From assembly GCA_016800925.1 (NCBI GenBank), contig JABCPU010000122.1, forward strand, positions 1 through 64,000: 64,000 nt of DNA, read 5' to 3'. The position numbers and the translations under genes are program-made. The notes beneath the pieces were generated by a model, which saw only the letters and a list, made by a program, of their open reading frames with translations, was not told the DNA's origin and made no database searches. The stretch comes from Suillus spraguei (Eukaryota > Basidiomycota > Agaricomycetes > Boletales > Suillaceae). Of the stretch, positions 43,418 through 57,773 are shown one piece after another. Position 1 is the stretch's first letter. Each line of letters opens with the position of its first letter.

Positions 43418-46400
43418 TTACGCAAAGGCGCGGTTCTTTCTCTTCCTGCTCTCCTTCTTGCCTACATTTCGAGCCAATTTGCGTTTGGCAGCAGCTTCTG
43501 GGTTTGTGATCGCCTACTCGAAGTGATGAGCACCAAGTGCAAGATGAATAGAATACGACTCACCTTCGTGGCCCGCGCTACTCGTCTTTCTTGCTGGATG
43601 CTAGATGCTCCCTGTCTGATGCGGTTGTATATATTGGCAAAAATCGTCGTGCCGACTTTGTTCTGAAGCAAGTCGAGAAGTTCGGTGGCCGTAACCTTTA
43701 GTTCCTCTGCAATGCTATGAATATATGACCAACTCGAGAAGTGATATACATGCCCATTCCGGCATCCCGGATTGTATCATCCTCCGTTATCCGATAGACA
43801 GGTGTAAGTATGTGCGTCAAGAACTGCTCGAGTTGAGTGCCCTCCATGTGAGACGCCATAGCAGCAAAGAAGCGCAGAATCGACAAGGGAGCCAGCGACC
43901 ACGTTGTCTGATTCTGAAACAGGAAAGTTAAAGAAAGTTAAATATGATACCATTGACCGAACTCACAGAGGCATTACCACGATTCCGCCGTGCGATGTGG
44001 GCTGAGCGAACTTGATAGGACAGCTTGGAGAAGAGCCAAGGTAGAGGATCTTGAGGGCGTTTTCCTCGGCTCATTTGCGTGGGTTTTGGTTGTTCAGCGG
44101 AGTCATCGCTCTCACCACCATCCGAGTCCATCTCAGCTGTGTCGTTGGTATTACTCCCAGAGGGTGAGGAAGAGGGGATAGTACAAAACAATTTTCCGAC
44201 GAAGAAAAGGTTCTTTACAATTTGAAGACTAAGAGGCGCGTCGAGATTGGAGCTCTTCAACTGTGTGCATAGCTTCCCTGCAATATCTTTCATCAACTGA
44301 AGGGTAAGATGGGAATTCTCAAGAGTGGGGGTGGGGCCGTAAAATGCGAAGAACACGCCCAACAACCGACAAGCTGCTGAGCGTACCCAGGCGTGCGGAA
44401 AAAGCAGGTATGGAATGAGTTTGTCCTGGATGCTTTTCACCGCATCAAGTGTATGCTCAGGTAAGGTCTGCAGGAGCTTCGAGACAGCAAGCATTGCCTG
44501 GTACAGCGGTTGCCATTCTACGTCAACGTCCATATCTTCTCCACCGTCATCCGACAAGGTCAGCGATTGAATGTTGTCGTCCAAGATCTGTTGAACATCG
44601 GCAAACAGGGCGGCAGCATGCGGGGAAGATTCCCGCTGTAAAGCGTCAATGATGAGCCCATATACCTGCACCGCGACTGCCCTAAGTTTTGCCTGCCCTT
44701 GTTGACTGGTCCACGCATGCAGATGACCAACGAAAACTTTTCTTTCGTCCTCTCCCAACCTCTTGATCAAGCTTTGAAGGACTGATGCAGAGGCTTCTCT
44801 GCAAGACTTATCGCCGTCATTGGCAAGACAGAGTACAAGGGCAACAAAGATCATCTCCGCGTGCTTTGCCAGCAATGCAGAGTCGAACTTGTTCACAAGC
44901 GCGCCTAAGAGTTCGAGAACACTTGAACGTCCCGACGCATGCTCATACGAAAGATTTCGGGCGAAGAAAGCGAGGGTAGTCTGCAGCCTTCCGGAGCCTT
45001 GAGGGTAGTCGAGGAGAAACTGAAGGAGAAGGGAGCGAGCAGACTCGCGAGTCTGTGTCGCTTGTGACGTGACCAAGATAGCGGATATGTCAGCCATAAC
45101 GTCGTAAAGCTCAGGTACAATCAGTCGTCGTGCTACAATAGCTCTCAGTAACGCAAAAACGGTGCTTTGCCTGTCGGGGTCCTCGAGATAAGGCGAAACA
45201 AATTCGATGAGGAAGAGTAGATCTTTCTCTTTGACCTGAGCGCCTTCGCACTCTCGTAGTATACTCGCCAGAGCCTTGAGACCAGCCTGAGCAATTTCGG
45301 ATTCTCCACTACCAGTGGAACGGACGATGGCGAGTATTTGACGAGCAATGACCGGTGCAGAAGATGAGACTGACTTGAGTGGACACTGGAGGATGCTGGC
45401 TGACGCCTTGAAAGAAGCAATAAGGACCGGTTCCGAGGATGAATAAAGAGCATTTCCGATGAGCTTTATGAGTGGATCCAAACGATTGATGATCTGCTTG
45501 TCCTGAAAGTCAAATCGGGAGCGTCGGAACGCAGTATTGAAGAGCTCCAAACCGAAGACGACAAAACTGCGGAGGTCGATGAGTGAAAAAGATACGGCGA
45601 ATACATGATACGAGGCTCACCGGAAAGAATTATTCGTATAATGGTCAGTGTCCGTGACGATTTGACGTTGTTGCTGGACGATAGCATCAGCTTTTTTGAC
45701 CGTCTTGCGCGCTTTGGGTTTGGGAGCTTCCTGCAAAAATTTGGCATTTTGACTGATTAGGGTGTGGCACAGAACCAACAGTTCAGGAGGTGTAAGCCTT
45801 GCATTGCTGTTGAGTCCACTGGCAATACGTCTGAGAACTTCGTCAACCTGCTGCAGGGTCTTCAAGGAGCCCGTTTCTGCGACGATAGAACGCAGCGGCA
45901 AGAGGAGCGCACTGATGCGTTTGGGAGAAACGTATCGAGCTGCCAACCCGAAGCAATCGAGTCCCTTGGAAGAACTACTGCGTACTTCACGCATTTTCGT
46001 CCGGAAGTCTTCGTGCTGCACATCCTTTCCTGACTCTCCAAAAATTACTTCAGCGGAGACATGGGCAATATCAGCGACACAGTCGTCCAGGTCTTGAATG
46101 ACGGGGTCATTGCTGCCTTGCGCAGATGTGACATGGGTAAGCACTGCGTGGAATACGAATGCAAGAACGTGTAGTTGCGGCCCACGCAAGAGTGCTGCAC
46201 GGAGCTCCCGCAACAGGACAGCTAGGTAAGGGGAGCCCAGTGCGACAGCTATCCTACAGATCGTATCTCGCACGAGGTCGCGAGTATCTTGTGACTTGCT
46301 ACGCAATATCTGGCTGAGAGCTGTTAGGAGTCTCCCTACTTGCAGATCTCGGGAGGCAGAGGGTAAATGCAAGGTGACCTTAGCAATTCCCATCGATATC

Positions 46401-49400
46401 GGAATGCGGAGGGAATCCTCTGTCTCGTCGCGATTGGAGAGGTAAGCCAAAAGCGAAGGCAGAAGGCGGGTATGAACAGCGTCGGCGATTTTTTTGGTGT
46501 CCTGTTTATCAGCTGAGGGAATGGGTGGCGATTCCTCTACCAACCCCTCGTGATCGCTGTTTGCAACATCATCCGCGGACGTATCGATTTGTTGTACAGC
46601 TTCTTCGACGGAAAAGTGAAAGTTTTCAAGGATCGCAACCAAAGCACGAACGTAAACCCGGACGCCTTCACTCTTGTCTTTTGACGCCCGGATGTACTTG
46701 TACACGAGGGCGGAGTATGCGCTCCACCCAAGGTGTTTCGCAATGCGCCCAGTCGAATTGATCGCTTCTGAGACGAGGAGATGATCGAGCGAGGCTGTTG
46801 GGACAATGTAATGTTCAATGAGCGGAAGGAAGACTTCAACTAGGGTTCTGCTGCGCATAGTCCCCTCGTCACAGTACTCGGCAAGGCGCCTCAAGGCTCT
46901 GGTGCGACGATGAATTTGTATGTGATGGATATTGCTGAAGAAACTAGCTTCCTCGTCACCACCAGCAAGGAGCGGACGCATCTCCTGCAGGGCGGGGATT
47001 CTGTCACATTTTGACACTGCGTACGAGATAACACCGAGCGACTCTGCACGGACAAGCTCGTGCTTGGATTTCAAAGCATTTTTCAACGCCGGAAGGGTAG
47101 TTCGCATGAGAAGCGCTTCGAATTCTGAATTTGATGGGTCACATGTAAGGTCGATGAAGCGTCTGATTGTGAAAGCGGCGTTATTACGGATGGCCAGTTC
47201 GTCGGGGTCCTGCACAAAATAAAGGGCATTCGAAAGGACAGGAAGCCATTCACGGCATGATAATGCAGCGTACTTCTCCTCATTGAGCAGCATGAATGCA
47301 GTCAACCGACGATTAAAATCAGGTTCATCAATTCGCTTCGATGAGCAAGCATTGAGTGATTCAAGCAGGCTTGCAAGCTCTTGAATACTCGGATTAATTA
47401 CCGAGAGCTTATTGAAAGCTGAAGTAAGGGCGAGCCGAGAAGCGGTGAAGCGGAGCGACATAAAGAGCTGCGAAAGAAGTTCGTATGCCTTCAAGAATTC
47501 GACGGAGGAGGAATTTGACAGTTCAGTTAGGAGAGGGAATATGTGGCCGAGGGTGCTAAGAAGTTTGACTTTAATTTTCTCAGATATGATTTTGTTGGAT
47601 TTGCGCAGCAAAGGAGAGAGAAGACCGAGAAGAGTCAAGGCCTGCGTAGAATCTTCAGCGTAACGAGCGACCTCGGAAAGTATGCTGATTTGGCGTTGAG
47701 TGATTGGACTCGAAAGTGCTGCATCGGCCTTCGTGCGTTCGACCAGAGTTGTGAGGTTCCTGAGCAACTGTGATATATGTGGCCGAACGAGCAGATCCAA
47801 AAATTCACTGTCATCTGTGGAATACGACAGCAGGCGCTCTACGATGTCGAAGACTCTGTTGATCACTGCTGGCTTGACGTTAACTGCCACAAGGCAGTCA
47901 AGAACCTTCGGCAGTACACGGGAGTCATATTGTACGAGGTGGACCGAATATTTTGGCTGACCAGTCCAAACATAGAACAATTCCAGGAGCGCAGAAGGGG
48001 CTTGAGTATTTTCTTGATCCAATAACCCCAGACGTGGAGTCACAATAGCGGAAAATGACGCGGAGAGATATGATGTGGAGTCAAATTCGACAGGGCAGCG
48101 AAAGAAATCGGCAAGTCGCTTCAGGCCTTGTTGCCTCAAAGAACGCAAAACTCTAGAATTGAATACCCCTCCAGACTCGCTCTGCTCTTCGTTCGCTTCA
48201 TCCTCCACCTGCTCATTCGCATCGACTGCGATCACATTCGACAAATGATTCTGAGCATTAGCAACTATATCAAGTGTGGTCCCGAGTAAAGCCGGCCAAT
48301 ATGCGATTAATCTTGACCCAAGATTCTTCAGCACATCACCCAACAAAGTCAGGTAACCAGACTGTTGCTTTAATGAGATGTCTGGGGAAATGGTGCGCAA
48401 TGAGAAGATGTTGTCCTGGCGAGCATGACTGTCCGATTGCATTGGTTTCAACATCAGATCCACTAGAAGATGGAGCTCCTCGTCTGTGCATCCTGCCAGT
48501 GCTGTCAGCACGGCAGCTCGGCAATCACTGCCTCTAGAGCGACCCTTCTTCTCCAACATAAGGCCATATAGCAGACGAACGATGATATCCACTACTTGGG
48601 GCCGGTCCTTAATCTCTATCGATGACATATGCAAAGACGTCAACTCGTCTCTCCACTTAGTTTCATCGAGGAGTAGGCCTAATTTTGTCTGGTGATGCTG
48701 GAGATGGGGCGACTTATACGCGAGCAGACATGATAAGGATACCGTTTGCAATGCCCGATCGGGATGGGATAGGAGGGAGCGGTACAGTTCTCGCAGCGTG
48801 TCTGTGCAGTGCAGAGCCTTTGGATTGCTAAGCTTGCTGAACAACGTTAACCATGCCTGAAGTTTATATTTCGGCAATCGTGATAAAGCATCTGGACCTG
48901 CGATTGAAAGGAAGTACGTCACTAACTCGCGGTTGTGTTTTTCCGCCAGAGATGTGCATTGTCCGAGAGTGAGGAGGATCTGAGCTTCAAACGTGGCGGG
49001 ATCAAACCGATCAGGCGATTTTTGTTCCTATGTCCCATCGTCAATAAAACGCTAGTTCAAGCACTAGCTAGAGGACTTACCGAAATAATGATTTTGCGGT
49101 GGTGGAATTCATCTAGCCAACTCACAACGGCACTTCGAACCCGATGTGCGGTAGGGTCTCTCCAAGATCGCTCTTCTTCCCAAGGGTCCATGTCATTCTG
49201 GTCATCCTTGGCAACAGTCAACCAGTCCGGAACGTGATTGGCTCCCTGTGGTTGCTGTAGCTCCGAGAATATGATATTCCAGACGACATCGCCAAACCTC
49301 TGTGCTAAAGAAGAAAGAGCTTGCGAAGCTGGGGACCATATCGGTCGTAAGTTGACCTTCAGCTGAGCTAATATGACATCAGCGAAGTAATAGATAAATG

Positions 49401-51735
49401 GAACAGTATACGTACAAACAAGCCACCGAGCACAGATATCAGCGGAAAGTGAATCATCATCTCTCACGACCTGGTATAATCTGCCTATTCGGAGAACGCG
49501 CTCGCGCACGCCATGCATGTCAAGGGACACTTCGTCGCCCTGCAGACAGCGCTTCAGTGCCTCGTGTTCTGCGGCAGAAGATTTGACCATTTTCGATGAC
49601 AATAATCCCAACACATTTGAACGCAATGATCGAGAAGGGGAGAGTAACCGTGATTGCAAACGGGAATATAATTGGGTGATTAGAAGAGACTGAGATGAAG
49701 AGGGGCTATTTCGTGTCAGCGAGAACAGACCAGAACAAGGTCACGGAATTACCATGTTTCGAGAAGTGCGACTAGACCTATCAATACTTTGTCAGACCAC
49801 GACCAATGCTCCACAATCACTGTCGTCCAGGCGGACAGATCCACTTGCGTTTCCCAGGAAGCTGACTTGCATCGAGATAAAGCTTGCATGCATGTTCCGA
49901 TCACCCAGGCCGCATTGGCATGCGATGCTTGCCAATTCGCCTCAGGGGTCGGCGTGTTCAGTGCGCATTGAATGATAGGGACCAATAAGGGCGCTAATGA
50001 GTCGACGAATATGGAGAGACTCATGATGTTGTACAAGTCATCCACCGACTCGTCACTAATTTCCCAGCTAGATAAGTGAGTTTGTACCCAGCCATCGACA
50101 CTTCGTCTCCAGACGATATCAACCTCGCCCAGCTTCCCGGAATGTTGCAGAGATGCGAGAAGACGTAACGTAAGGGTGGGCTCCGCCTGAAGGAGACTAG
50201 GAGTCGCTTTGAGAAGGGCGGGTAGTCCCACAAGCTTCCAACCACCCCATCCTAGCTCCACGAGGACACCACAGAGCTTCAGGCCGAAGGAAGGAACGTC
50301 AAGAGCCCGAGCGATAAATGCACGTCCTGGCCCCGTAGATATTGACATATCACTAGCAATCAGGAGAGAAGATGCAAAATTCAAAATCTCGGGATGCAAA
50401 GGCGCATCAAGCGGCAGTGATGCCAGTCTCGAGGCAAGCTTTGGTATGTGGCTTGCTACAGAAAGTTTAACAGGTGCGCAAGACTGAGAAACGACGATAA
50501 CATACGGGACAATCGTGATCCTTCACGAACTGCACAAATAACGGACGTTATTTGCATGGCGCGTTGAAGATGCTGATGATTTACGTTATCAGCCTGCGAC
50601 ACAGTACAGAAGCGATCGACGAGCAGGCTGGCAATAATCGAAAAGTGTTCCGGGCCATTACAGTGGTGAATCAGGGCGGTCAGAACACGCCGCAGGAGAG
50701 TATGCGACAAGTCCGGGCGATCACCTGTCAGGTGGCAGTCGATAAGAGAGGCCATCAATGATCCCGCGCTGGTGTGCAAGGTTTGGGAAACAGACTGCAG
50801 GCGTATTAAATTAGCAACTAAAAAGTGAATAGCGTACGTACTTTGCACGCGAAGATCACCATCTGCGCGGTGGCATCCTCGACGCCTTCCAAATTTTGCG
50901 CCATCAGGATCACGGCTCTCTCCCTCGCAACGCTCTTCAGCCGCCGGAGCACGGAACCCCATACCTCGGCTGCGGCGCGCTGAACGTCAGAATTGCACGA
51001 TGGAAGTATGGCGCGAAATGAAGACCATGTCTGGTCCAAAATATCGATGGTGATTGATGGTATGAGAATATACTTGAATATTCCTGACAAAGTTGCGAGG
51101 AGAGCCGTAAGGGAGGGTGCGGAAATGGGTTGTAGCAGCAGCCTCAAGAGGACACCTAACAGATCTGCATATGATGGTGTAAGAGTTGCTTGTAGGTCAT
51201 AAACTAGTTTGTTGAGGAGGCTAAATAGTCATGCGGTCAGAGAATTTTGAATCATATGTAAGTTGAGGTGCGCACTCGAGTAGAACTATCAAAGCTTCAT
51301 CGTCCGACGCATCTAAAGCACCTTTCCATAAGGCAATAATCTCCCTCCAATTGTGCAACAGTATGGGAGTAGAAATCGAGAGTGAATCGACCTTGTTCGC
51401 AAACTGAACGAACACTGGGGAAAGATTGAGTTGGCGCCATTGTTGAAGGGCCAGGTAAAAGTGAGATTCATTGTCCTAACCCTGTTTGAGTACCAATCCA
51501 GGTGAATCAATGGAACCAACCTCAAACTCACCGAGATGTCATAATCGAACTTCGTGAGCTCAAGAGCAGATGGCAGATGGACCTCCTTTAAGCTTTTTTT
51601 GTAAGATTGGTGCTAATTGAAATACTCAGTCAGTGAAGGGAATGAGCTTGACAAAGGTTCAAGCACCTTAAATCGGTTCACACGGGGAAGCGCACTAGTT
51701 CCCTCAAAGTCTGAGTCTTCGGAATCCGAAGCCAT
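43418..51735 (-). CDS. UTP20: UTP20, U3 snoRNP (SSU processome) HEAT-repeat protein
   Basis: UTP20 is a very large nucleolar HEAT-repeat scaffold required for 18S rRNA processing in the small-subunit processome. The start at 51735 reads MASDSEDSDFEGTSALPRVN. Small exons follow (VHLPSALELTKFDYDIS; NESHFYLALQQWRQLNLSPV), then long open exons at about 50399-49749, 48922-45617 (1101 codons) and 45550-43928 (540 codons), and short 3' exons ending GKKESRKRKNRAFA at 43418. The 1101-codon exon covers the DRIM region (for example MTYFLSIAGPDALSRLPKYK, KALKSKHELVRAESLGVISY, STGRIAKHLGWSAYSALVYK). The basic C-terminal tail is typical. Total length is roughly 2500 residues, as expected. No internal stop or frameshift was found in the long exons. 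I did not resolve every small intron. Confidence 0.93.
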
Positions 51736-51866
51736 GAATTTAAGGATGGGTCGAAAATACGGCACTACCAACGGACGGCGGTATTTTGCGAAGTTGTTTG
51801 GATCACAAGCTGTTGCCAAACAACTCAGGTGATCCATTTTCATGTTCTTGTTATCTCATCTCTCGG

Positions 51867-52064
51867 TCAGCGCTTATTTTCACCTACACCCATGACCTCC
51901 TTCATTGATTCCTGTGTATGTCGCATTCGAGCCTGAATCTCAGTGAGAACCGACCTCACCGTAACGGAAAATGGCCGAAATATTGATGATCCACTGGGAA
52001 CAGAAGATTTCCGTAGATGAGCGTAGACTCGGAGAATGGGACTGAATAGTTTCTGGAGAGGCAC
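51867..52064 (-). CDS. Possible small mitochondrial-type protein (65 aa)
   Basis: This open frame starts MPLQKLFSPILRVYAHLRKS, which looks like a mitochondrial presequence, and ends charged (MRHTQESMKEVMGVGENKR). It lies 130 bp upstream of UTP20 on the same strand. It has no family I recognise and could equally be UTP20 leader sequence or chance. Confidence 0.3.
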   Translation of the reverse strand: MPLQKLFSPILRVYAHLRKSSVPSGSSIFRPFSVTVRSVLTEIQARMRHTQESMKEVMGVGENKR

Positions 52065-52375
52065 TCAAAAATGGATACTATAAGCGGTTCGTCGTTTTTA
52101 TTTCTGCGCGCAAATGACTTTGATTCATACGTCCGTTAGAGTTGGCGAGAATCGCGAGACCAGACCCAAACTGAAACTATCCATACCCTCAGTATCACAG
52201 GAGGTGCTCACCAACTCGACAGCAATTGCCTCGTGGTTCTTATTTCCTAGTTTTGGCCGCATGAAATTCCCAAATTAAATGTGCGGCGCTCATCTTCTAC
52301 TACTAATAGTACTACCCCCCAACTTCCATCATCATTGTTTCTGAACCCGTGGTACACTCTCTGACACCGGAGACC

Positions 52376-52756
52376 ATGGAGGAATGGTCACGCAAGGAAC
52401 TCAAACTGGACAGGACTCAGAGGGATGCCTGGTGCGAGTTTTCTCGTTTTGAAGATGCAGGTATGCTGCTTGAAACAACAACTGAACGTACAACATATAT
52501 TGTTTTTTGGAGGGGAATGCGATATATTTCTGTTGCGGTTCTTAAGATTAACAAGTATCATGTTGGCAAGAAGAACGTGCGTTTCTACTTCTATTCTGCG
52601 CCGCTATCGATGTCCTGCCCAGTGCTCAAGCTTGAAGCTTCATCCCTATCTCCGACCACACTGCTTGAAAGCACTACTAGTTCTGAAGTTTATTTACAAG
52701 TAAGACCCGCTCAATTTACAGAAGACCTGGTGGCTGACGAATGGGACTACCTGTAA
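52376..52756 (+). CDS. Hypothetical protein, possibly the truncated first exon of a larger gene
   Basis: From the ATG at 52376 the frame reads MEEWSRKELKLDRTQRDAWC, EFSRFEDAG and on to VADEWDYL (127 residues). The first part resembles the start of a fungal hypothetical protein family. A GTATGC after FEDAG could be a donor, in which case the remainder is intron and the gene is truncated. The frame alternatives cannot be decided by eye. Confidence 0.4.
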   Translation: MEEWSRKELKLDRTQRDAWCEFSRFEDAGMLLETTTERTTYIVFWRGMRYISVAVLKINKYHVGKKNVRFYFYSAPLSMSCPVLKLEASSLSPTTLLESTTSSEVYLQVRPAQFTEDLVADEWDYL

Positions 52757-52779
52757 CACTCAGAACTACTGACAAGTCA

Positions 52780-55290
52780 ATGGCTACTGAAAATCTTTGA
52801 CGAGTTGCTCCAGAATTCAAGGGATATTGATTAAAATTGGCATATCTGCAGCCTGCTGGTCGTTACTAGTAACTTGGCTGTTGTCGGCAACCAAAATCCC
52901 TAGCTTCTCATTGGCTGGACTTACCGGTTCGCATTATTCTGAACAGGCGCTGGGTGAACGAGGTACAACTCGTTAGTCCGAACTGTGTCTATTTTCCACC
53001 TCGATTCGATTCACCTCTGCTGCAACACTAGCTTAAAGGATGGCAGAAACGATCACGATCATGGGACTTCCATTCTGAACTTACCAAACGGTTTGTCTCT
53101 CCGAGTGGCGAGCCATTGAATCTGTTCTTTCCTCTTTTCTGAAAAATTCGTAAGTAGGAACAACCAATTCAGGCCTACTGCCGCACAACGAACGCTGGCT
53201 GCATGTAATACAACTCAAGGTTCCGTTCATCATCCATTTCGCGTATTTGCCTGTTATAGCCGATAATGATACATACCGCACGGCTACTAGGACTTGTACC
53301 AGTCTAAGGAGATAAGAAAATGTCGAAGTCAGCATTTGTACCAGCCTCAAATATCTCTCTCGCGATGATGAGGTGTTGACGATAATCGGGATGACCAAAG
53401 AGTTGGCTTTGAGTGTAATTCTCGAAGGTGCTCACTGCGCCAAGGATGTATTTTATTTTTCCTGTGCACACACTGACATGTCCTATCAGGGTCCGCTTTT
53501 CGGCGCTTGTTGAAACGTTGACTCCTGTATTAGTGGATTGCCTGGGAACGAAGCCAAAGCCAGAAGTGTCTAGCAGTATCGCGAAGCACCCTTAGCGCTC
53601 GCCGCAGTCACCTGTCTCCTAGGATAAGGATTTATTAGCTAGGGCAAGAGGGACGCTACTAGGTGGCAGGAATGGCATTGTTTCAAACCTGCAAAAGTTT
53701 TCGCCAGGGGGCTACCGCTACCCCAACCGCATCGACCATCTCGTTTCGTTTAGGGTAATACTACTGAGCCTAATACCCAGTGGGAGTACAAGTTCCGTGG
53801 TAAACTGCAACTACGTTTGAGGGGCTAGTGGGGAATAGGAAGCTTTAGATCCCAAATCTGGTGGCATTTAGCACATCCACGTGGCCCTGCAGAAGCCCAC
53901 TTGCCGTCTAATCAGTCGTTTCCGAACGGGAATTTGGCATGTCGGTGCAGAGACGGTGCTGTGTGGCTTCGAAGAAGCCAAGTGAGTGGTGTAGAATTAA
54001 GTTTCGAAGCAAAAAAAGTGAATGTGAATACACTATTTTGCATGCCAAAAACATTTCCCTTCGAAGTGCGCTGTGAGTGCTAGTGCTGAAGGGTACAGGA
54101 TGTGTCCTTTAATAGATTAGGATAGCGCTGGAGGCATGAGAGGGGCGCTGGAGCATAATTAAAGTAAATTCTCTCAGACTAGTGGACACCAAGCCTGAAA
54201 GAAGGCACCGAGAAGTGTTGCAATCGGACACTAGTATACCTACACGCACACATCCTAACCGCGTCTCAAATTCAAGGGTTGTAACAAACATGGCTGGATG
54301 AGGCCCAGGATTGATGATACAGCGGAACATAATATAACGCATACTACTCAGTGACATCATCGAGATCAGGACAATCATTGACAAGGCGAGATGGAGAGCT
54401 CAGATGATGCATTGTCTGGGTGAATTGGTGCCACGATAAGAGACAGGACTTAAGGGTGAAAAATGTATCATGTACTAGTAAACAATGTCCGATGAGCATG
54501 GAATCATCATAAGGATATTCCTAGAAACAAGATTCAATGGATGGGCGCAATGCACACTAGCTGTACGGTCACCCGAGGATCGCCAACTCACCAGCCAGTT
54601 GTGCGCCCAGCGTCCCTAGCATCTTCCAGATCAATTTGAAGGTAACTTGCGGAGCAAGGTCATTTTGCCGGATATGTAAGTCATCTGATCTGAACCTCGT
54701 GGAAAAAGTCACGACTACATTACAAAGAACGCAACCAACAAACATAGATGGCAGGCGTTACAGATGTTATCGTAACTGGTGATGCATGCATAAACGCAGA
54801 TGAAATGTATAGCCTCAGCCTCAGTGAGAGCCTGAAAGATACAAAATAAAAATTGGAGCGGAGCAAGGTCACAAGTTTGCACAGCGAACACCTAGTTATC
54901 GACTGCAGTTGGGATTTCATGTGGGTGTTTAATGATTGTTCAATGTAGCTTGTTTAAACTTGAAGCCTACAGTATATGCATGCACGGGCAATGTCCTGAT
55001 ATGGCATAAGCTCGCCCAGAGGGCATTGCAGGCACATACACCTGCCAGATGCGGCAAAGTAACCAGAAGTTATACCGACCGACTCAGACACCGACAGAAG
55101 AAAACCCAGCCGAGAATACTTGATCAACGGCATGGACATGCATCCTTACATAGGTAAGGTCTTAATGATAAGCTCACCCATATTTAAGCAGGGGAAGGCT
55201 CATCACCTCCACAAGCTGCATTGTACCTTCTCGTTCTTCCCTTCAATCTCGCTGTCTATCACATACTACTTTTTGCCCCTTTTTTGAATT
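52780..55290. other. Intergenic stretch, no gene recognised
   Basis: Two and a half kilobases hold only short frames. The last 120 bp before 55300 look like a promoter region, with TATTTAAG near 55181 and a pyrimidine-rich tract before the HET gene start. Confidence 0.45.
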
Positions 55291-55299
55291 TTATCCAAG

Positions 55300-57673
55300 A
55301 TGTCAGCAACCTCTTTTTATAATTTAGCCGCAAGGAAACGCGTCGCGATGTTGAAGAGTCACATACTATCACTCACGCGGCAGATGCTCGATCGCGGCTC
55401 ACGCTTTCTTTCAGCGGGCGATACTGAACATCCCCTCATACCGGAGTGCGACACATTTACTCGAAAGGAAGTTGGACACGTACTAGTCCATCCCCTGAAA
55501 AGTTTTTCAACCCTTCGTCATCTCATTTCGTGTTTCGTTGCTGCCAAGCCTCCGAGTCAAGCTCAAGTTTCTAAATCAATGGCATGTTTTCATTCTTGAT
55601 TTTGATAACACGATTTGAAAATACTTCTTGCTACAGATCCTCGCAATCACTACAAAGTCTACCCAGCCTTCCTGGACCCTGGCTTCGGCATGTAGCACCG
55701 CAATTGCAAACTGCAGTAGGCCCAGATTGGACAAGATGTCATGGGATGATGTGCTTCTCGATGCCCAAAAGGTACATGACATTCATCCAGGTTAGCCAAT
55801 GCTTACTTTGGCAATACATAGCTCATCGAGCTCGAGCCTTCGTTATATGCTGGATGTCAGTTAAATCATGCAGTGCTTCATGGGGCACAATACTACAGTC
55901 AAACTATCGAGGCTGCTCAAATCACTGTGTTTGCGAAGTTCGATAGTGCTCACGATACACATATACGAAGTAAGCCCCAAGTAACAGACGTGTCCAGGTG
56001 CTCAACTCTTTCTCAGAGCTGCGCGAGAAGTATATCAGTCCATCCAAAGCAGAAAGTGACATTCAAAAGTTCATCGACTCTCAACTTTACAGCGCCCCAT
56101 TTCGTCTGCTCAACACCACTACAGGGTGCTTATGTGATCGAGGGTCACAGATAAGCGCCTTCAAAACAAGCTCAGAGTACAATGACCTTCTGTCATCGAT
56201 CATGACACATCCAGACTTTCCAGTGGGGACTATTGCAGACACAGTGGCGACGTACTTCCGTTACGTCATGTTATCTCACAGATGGGGAGAGAACGAGCCG
56301 CTGCTTCACGACATCCAGGATAAGGTCGTGTATAAGCTGAAGGAGGAGGGCGCTCTCATGAAATTACAGTCATTCTGCAAAGTAGCTCGTGACGCTGGAT
56401 ATCACTGGGCATGGGTCGACACGTGTTGCATTGACCAGAATAATCATGTCGAGCTCCAAAAATCTCTCAACTCCGCATTTGTTTGGTATCATCATTCAGC
56501 GCTCACAATTGTCTACCTGTCGGATGTTCCGCCTTCGGCCAAGTCTGGCGCGTTGGTGAAGAGTGAATGGAACACCCGCGGATGGACCGTCCCGGAATTC
56601 CTCGCTCCTAAAACTATTCGCTTCTGCCAACAGGATTGGACGCCGTACCTCGGTGATCATTCACCCAATCACAAGGAGTCTATCGAGATCATGCACGAGA
56701 TGGAGGATGCGACATGCATGGATGCACGCGCCCTTAATACCTTCCAGTCAGGGATGAGAGACGCCCGAGTCAAACTCCAATTGGCGTCCACGCGTGTCAC
56801 CACTGTGCCGGAAGACATTGCGTATTCATTATTTGGCATATTTGGTATCCAATTGCCTATCCTTTATGGCGAAAATGCGCAAAATGCCCTCGGGCGGCTG
56901 CTGCAGGAGATTGTGGCTCGGTCGGGGATATCACTGTCCTTGACTGGGTTGGCCAACCGTCCGAGTTCAATAGTTGTCTTCCGGCCAACATTTTTTCATA
57001 CGCAGCTCCTCCATGCACCCTCCCATATTTGTCTGAAGATGAGATTCAGACAAGAGTCTCTTCGCTACAACATACTGTCACCGTTGATAAAGCTTTGAAG
57101 CTTTATACCCTGCTGGAGAACATAAACGCTCCTCGCTTTACGAACTGCAGATTGCGTTTGCCTTGCATCTCCTTCCGTGTCACGGAAGTCAGATGGAGGC
57201 CTTGTCCAGCCCAAGAAACATCACTCACATATGCAGTCAAGGCGGACGGGCTCGATGACCTACTAATCACCACCGAGGAGAGACTTGTCCAATTCTCGCG
57301 GCTCAGACCCACACGACAGACGTTCTTACTTGTCCGTCCGTGGGATCGTCGTCTCCTCGAGCTGCCCGATTTTCCGGAGCATGCGGAGCACTTGAGGAAT
57401 TTACCTCAGTACGAGTCTCCGTTAGATGACTTTGACGAGTCCACTGGCGATCTGCCTGGAGAAGAAGAGTTGGCTGATTCAGAATCTTACTTGCGTGCAT
57501 TGCGATTGATCGCTCGTCTCGGACAGCCGTTCAGCGCATTTTTGCTAGCTCAGCAGCGCGGTGGTGAATACAAAAGGATCGCCTGTGATTACGATGTCAT
57601 TGCGCAAGTCAAAGAAGTCAAAGATATGGCATCTGCTTACAGCATGGATATCAGAACCCTAGAAATATTGTAG
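55300..57673 (+). CDS. HET-domain protein, frameshift in a G-run
   Basis: HET domains occur in fungal proteins that trigger heterokaryon-incompatibility cell death or related responses. The start at 55300 (MSATSFYNLAARKRVAMLKS) begins a helical N-terminal region continued in exons with SWDDVLLDAQK, LIELEPSLYAGCQLNHAVLH. The main exon (from about 56000) contains the HET core: FRYVMLSHRWGENEPL, AGYHWAWVDTCCIDQ, SLNSAFVWYHHSALTIVYLS and WNTRGWTVPEFLAPKTIRF. Then come EDIAYSLFGIFGIQLPILYG and, after a one-base shift in GGGG at 56924-56927, LDWVGQPSEFNSCLPANIF and a C-terminal region to 57673. The first intron appears to use a GC donor (GCATGT, 55580). The frameshift would remove the C-terminal region unless it is a sequencing error. 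Confidence 0.82.
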
Positions 57674-57773
57674 CTGTACGTTTCTTTTTCTTTTTTGAAG
57701 ATTCGGATGAGATCCGTCTGCAGTCATGATTTGTATCTAGACCATATATATCTGTACATAGATACCCTGTAGT

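Noticed and set aside
46525..48537. Several plus-strand frames opposite UTP20
   Set aside because: They are shadows of the long coding exons on the minus strand.
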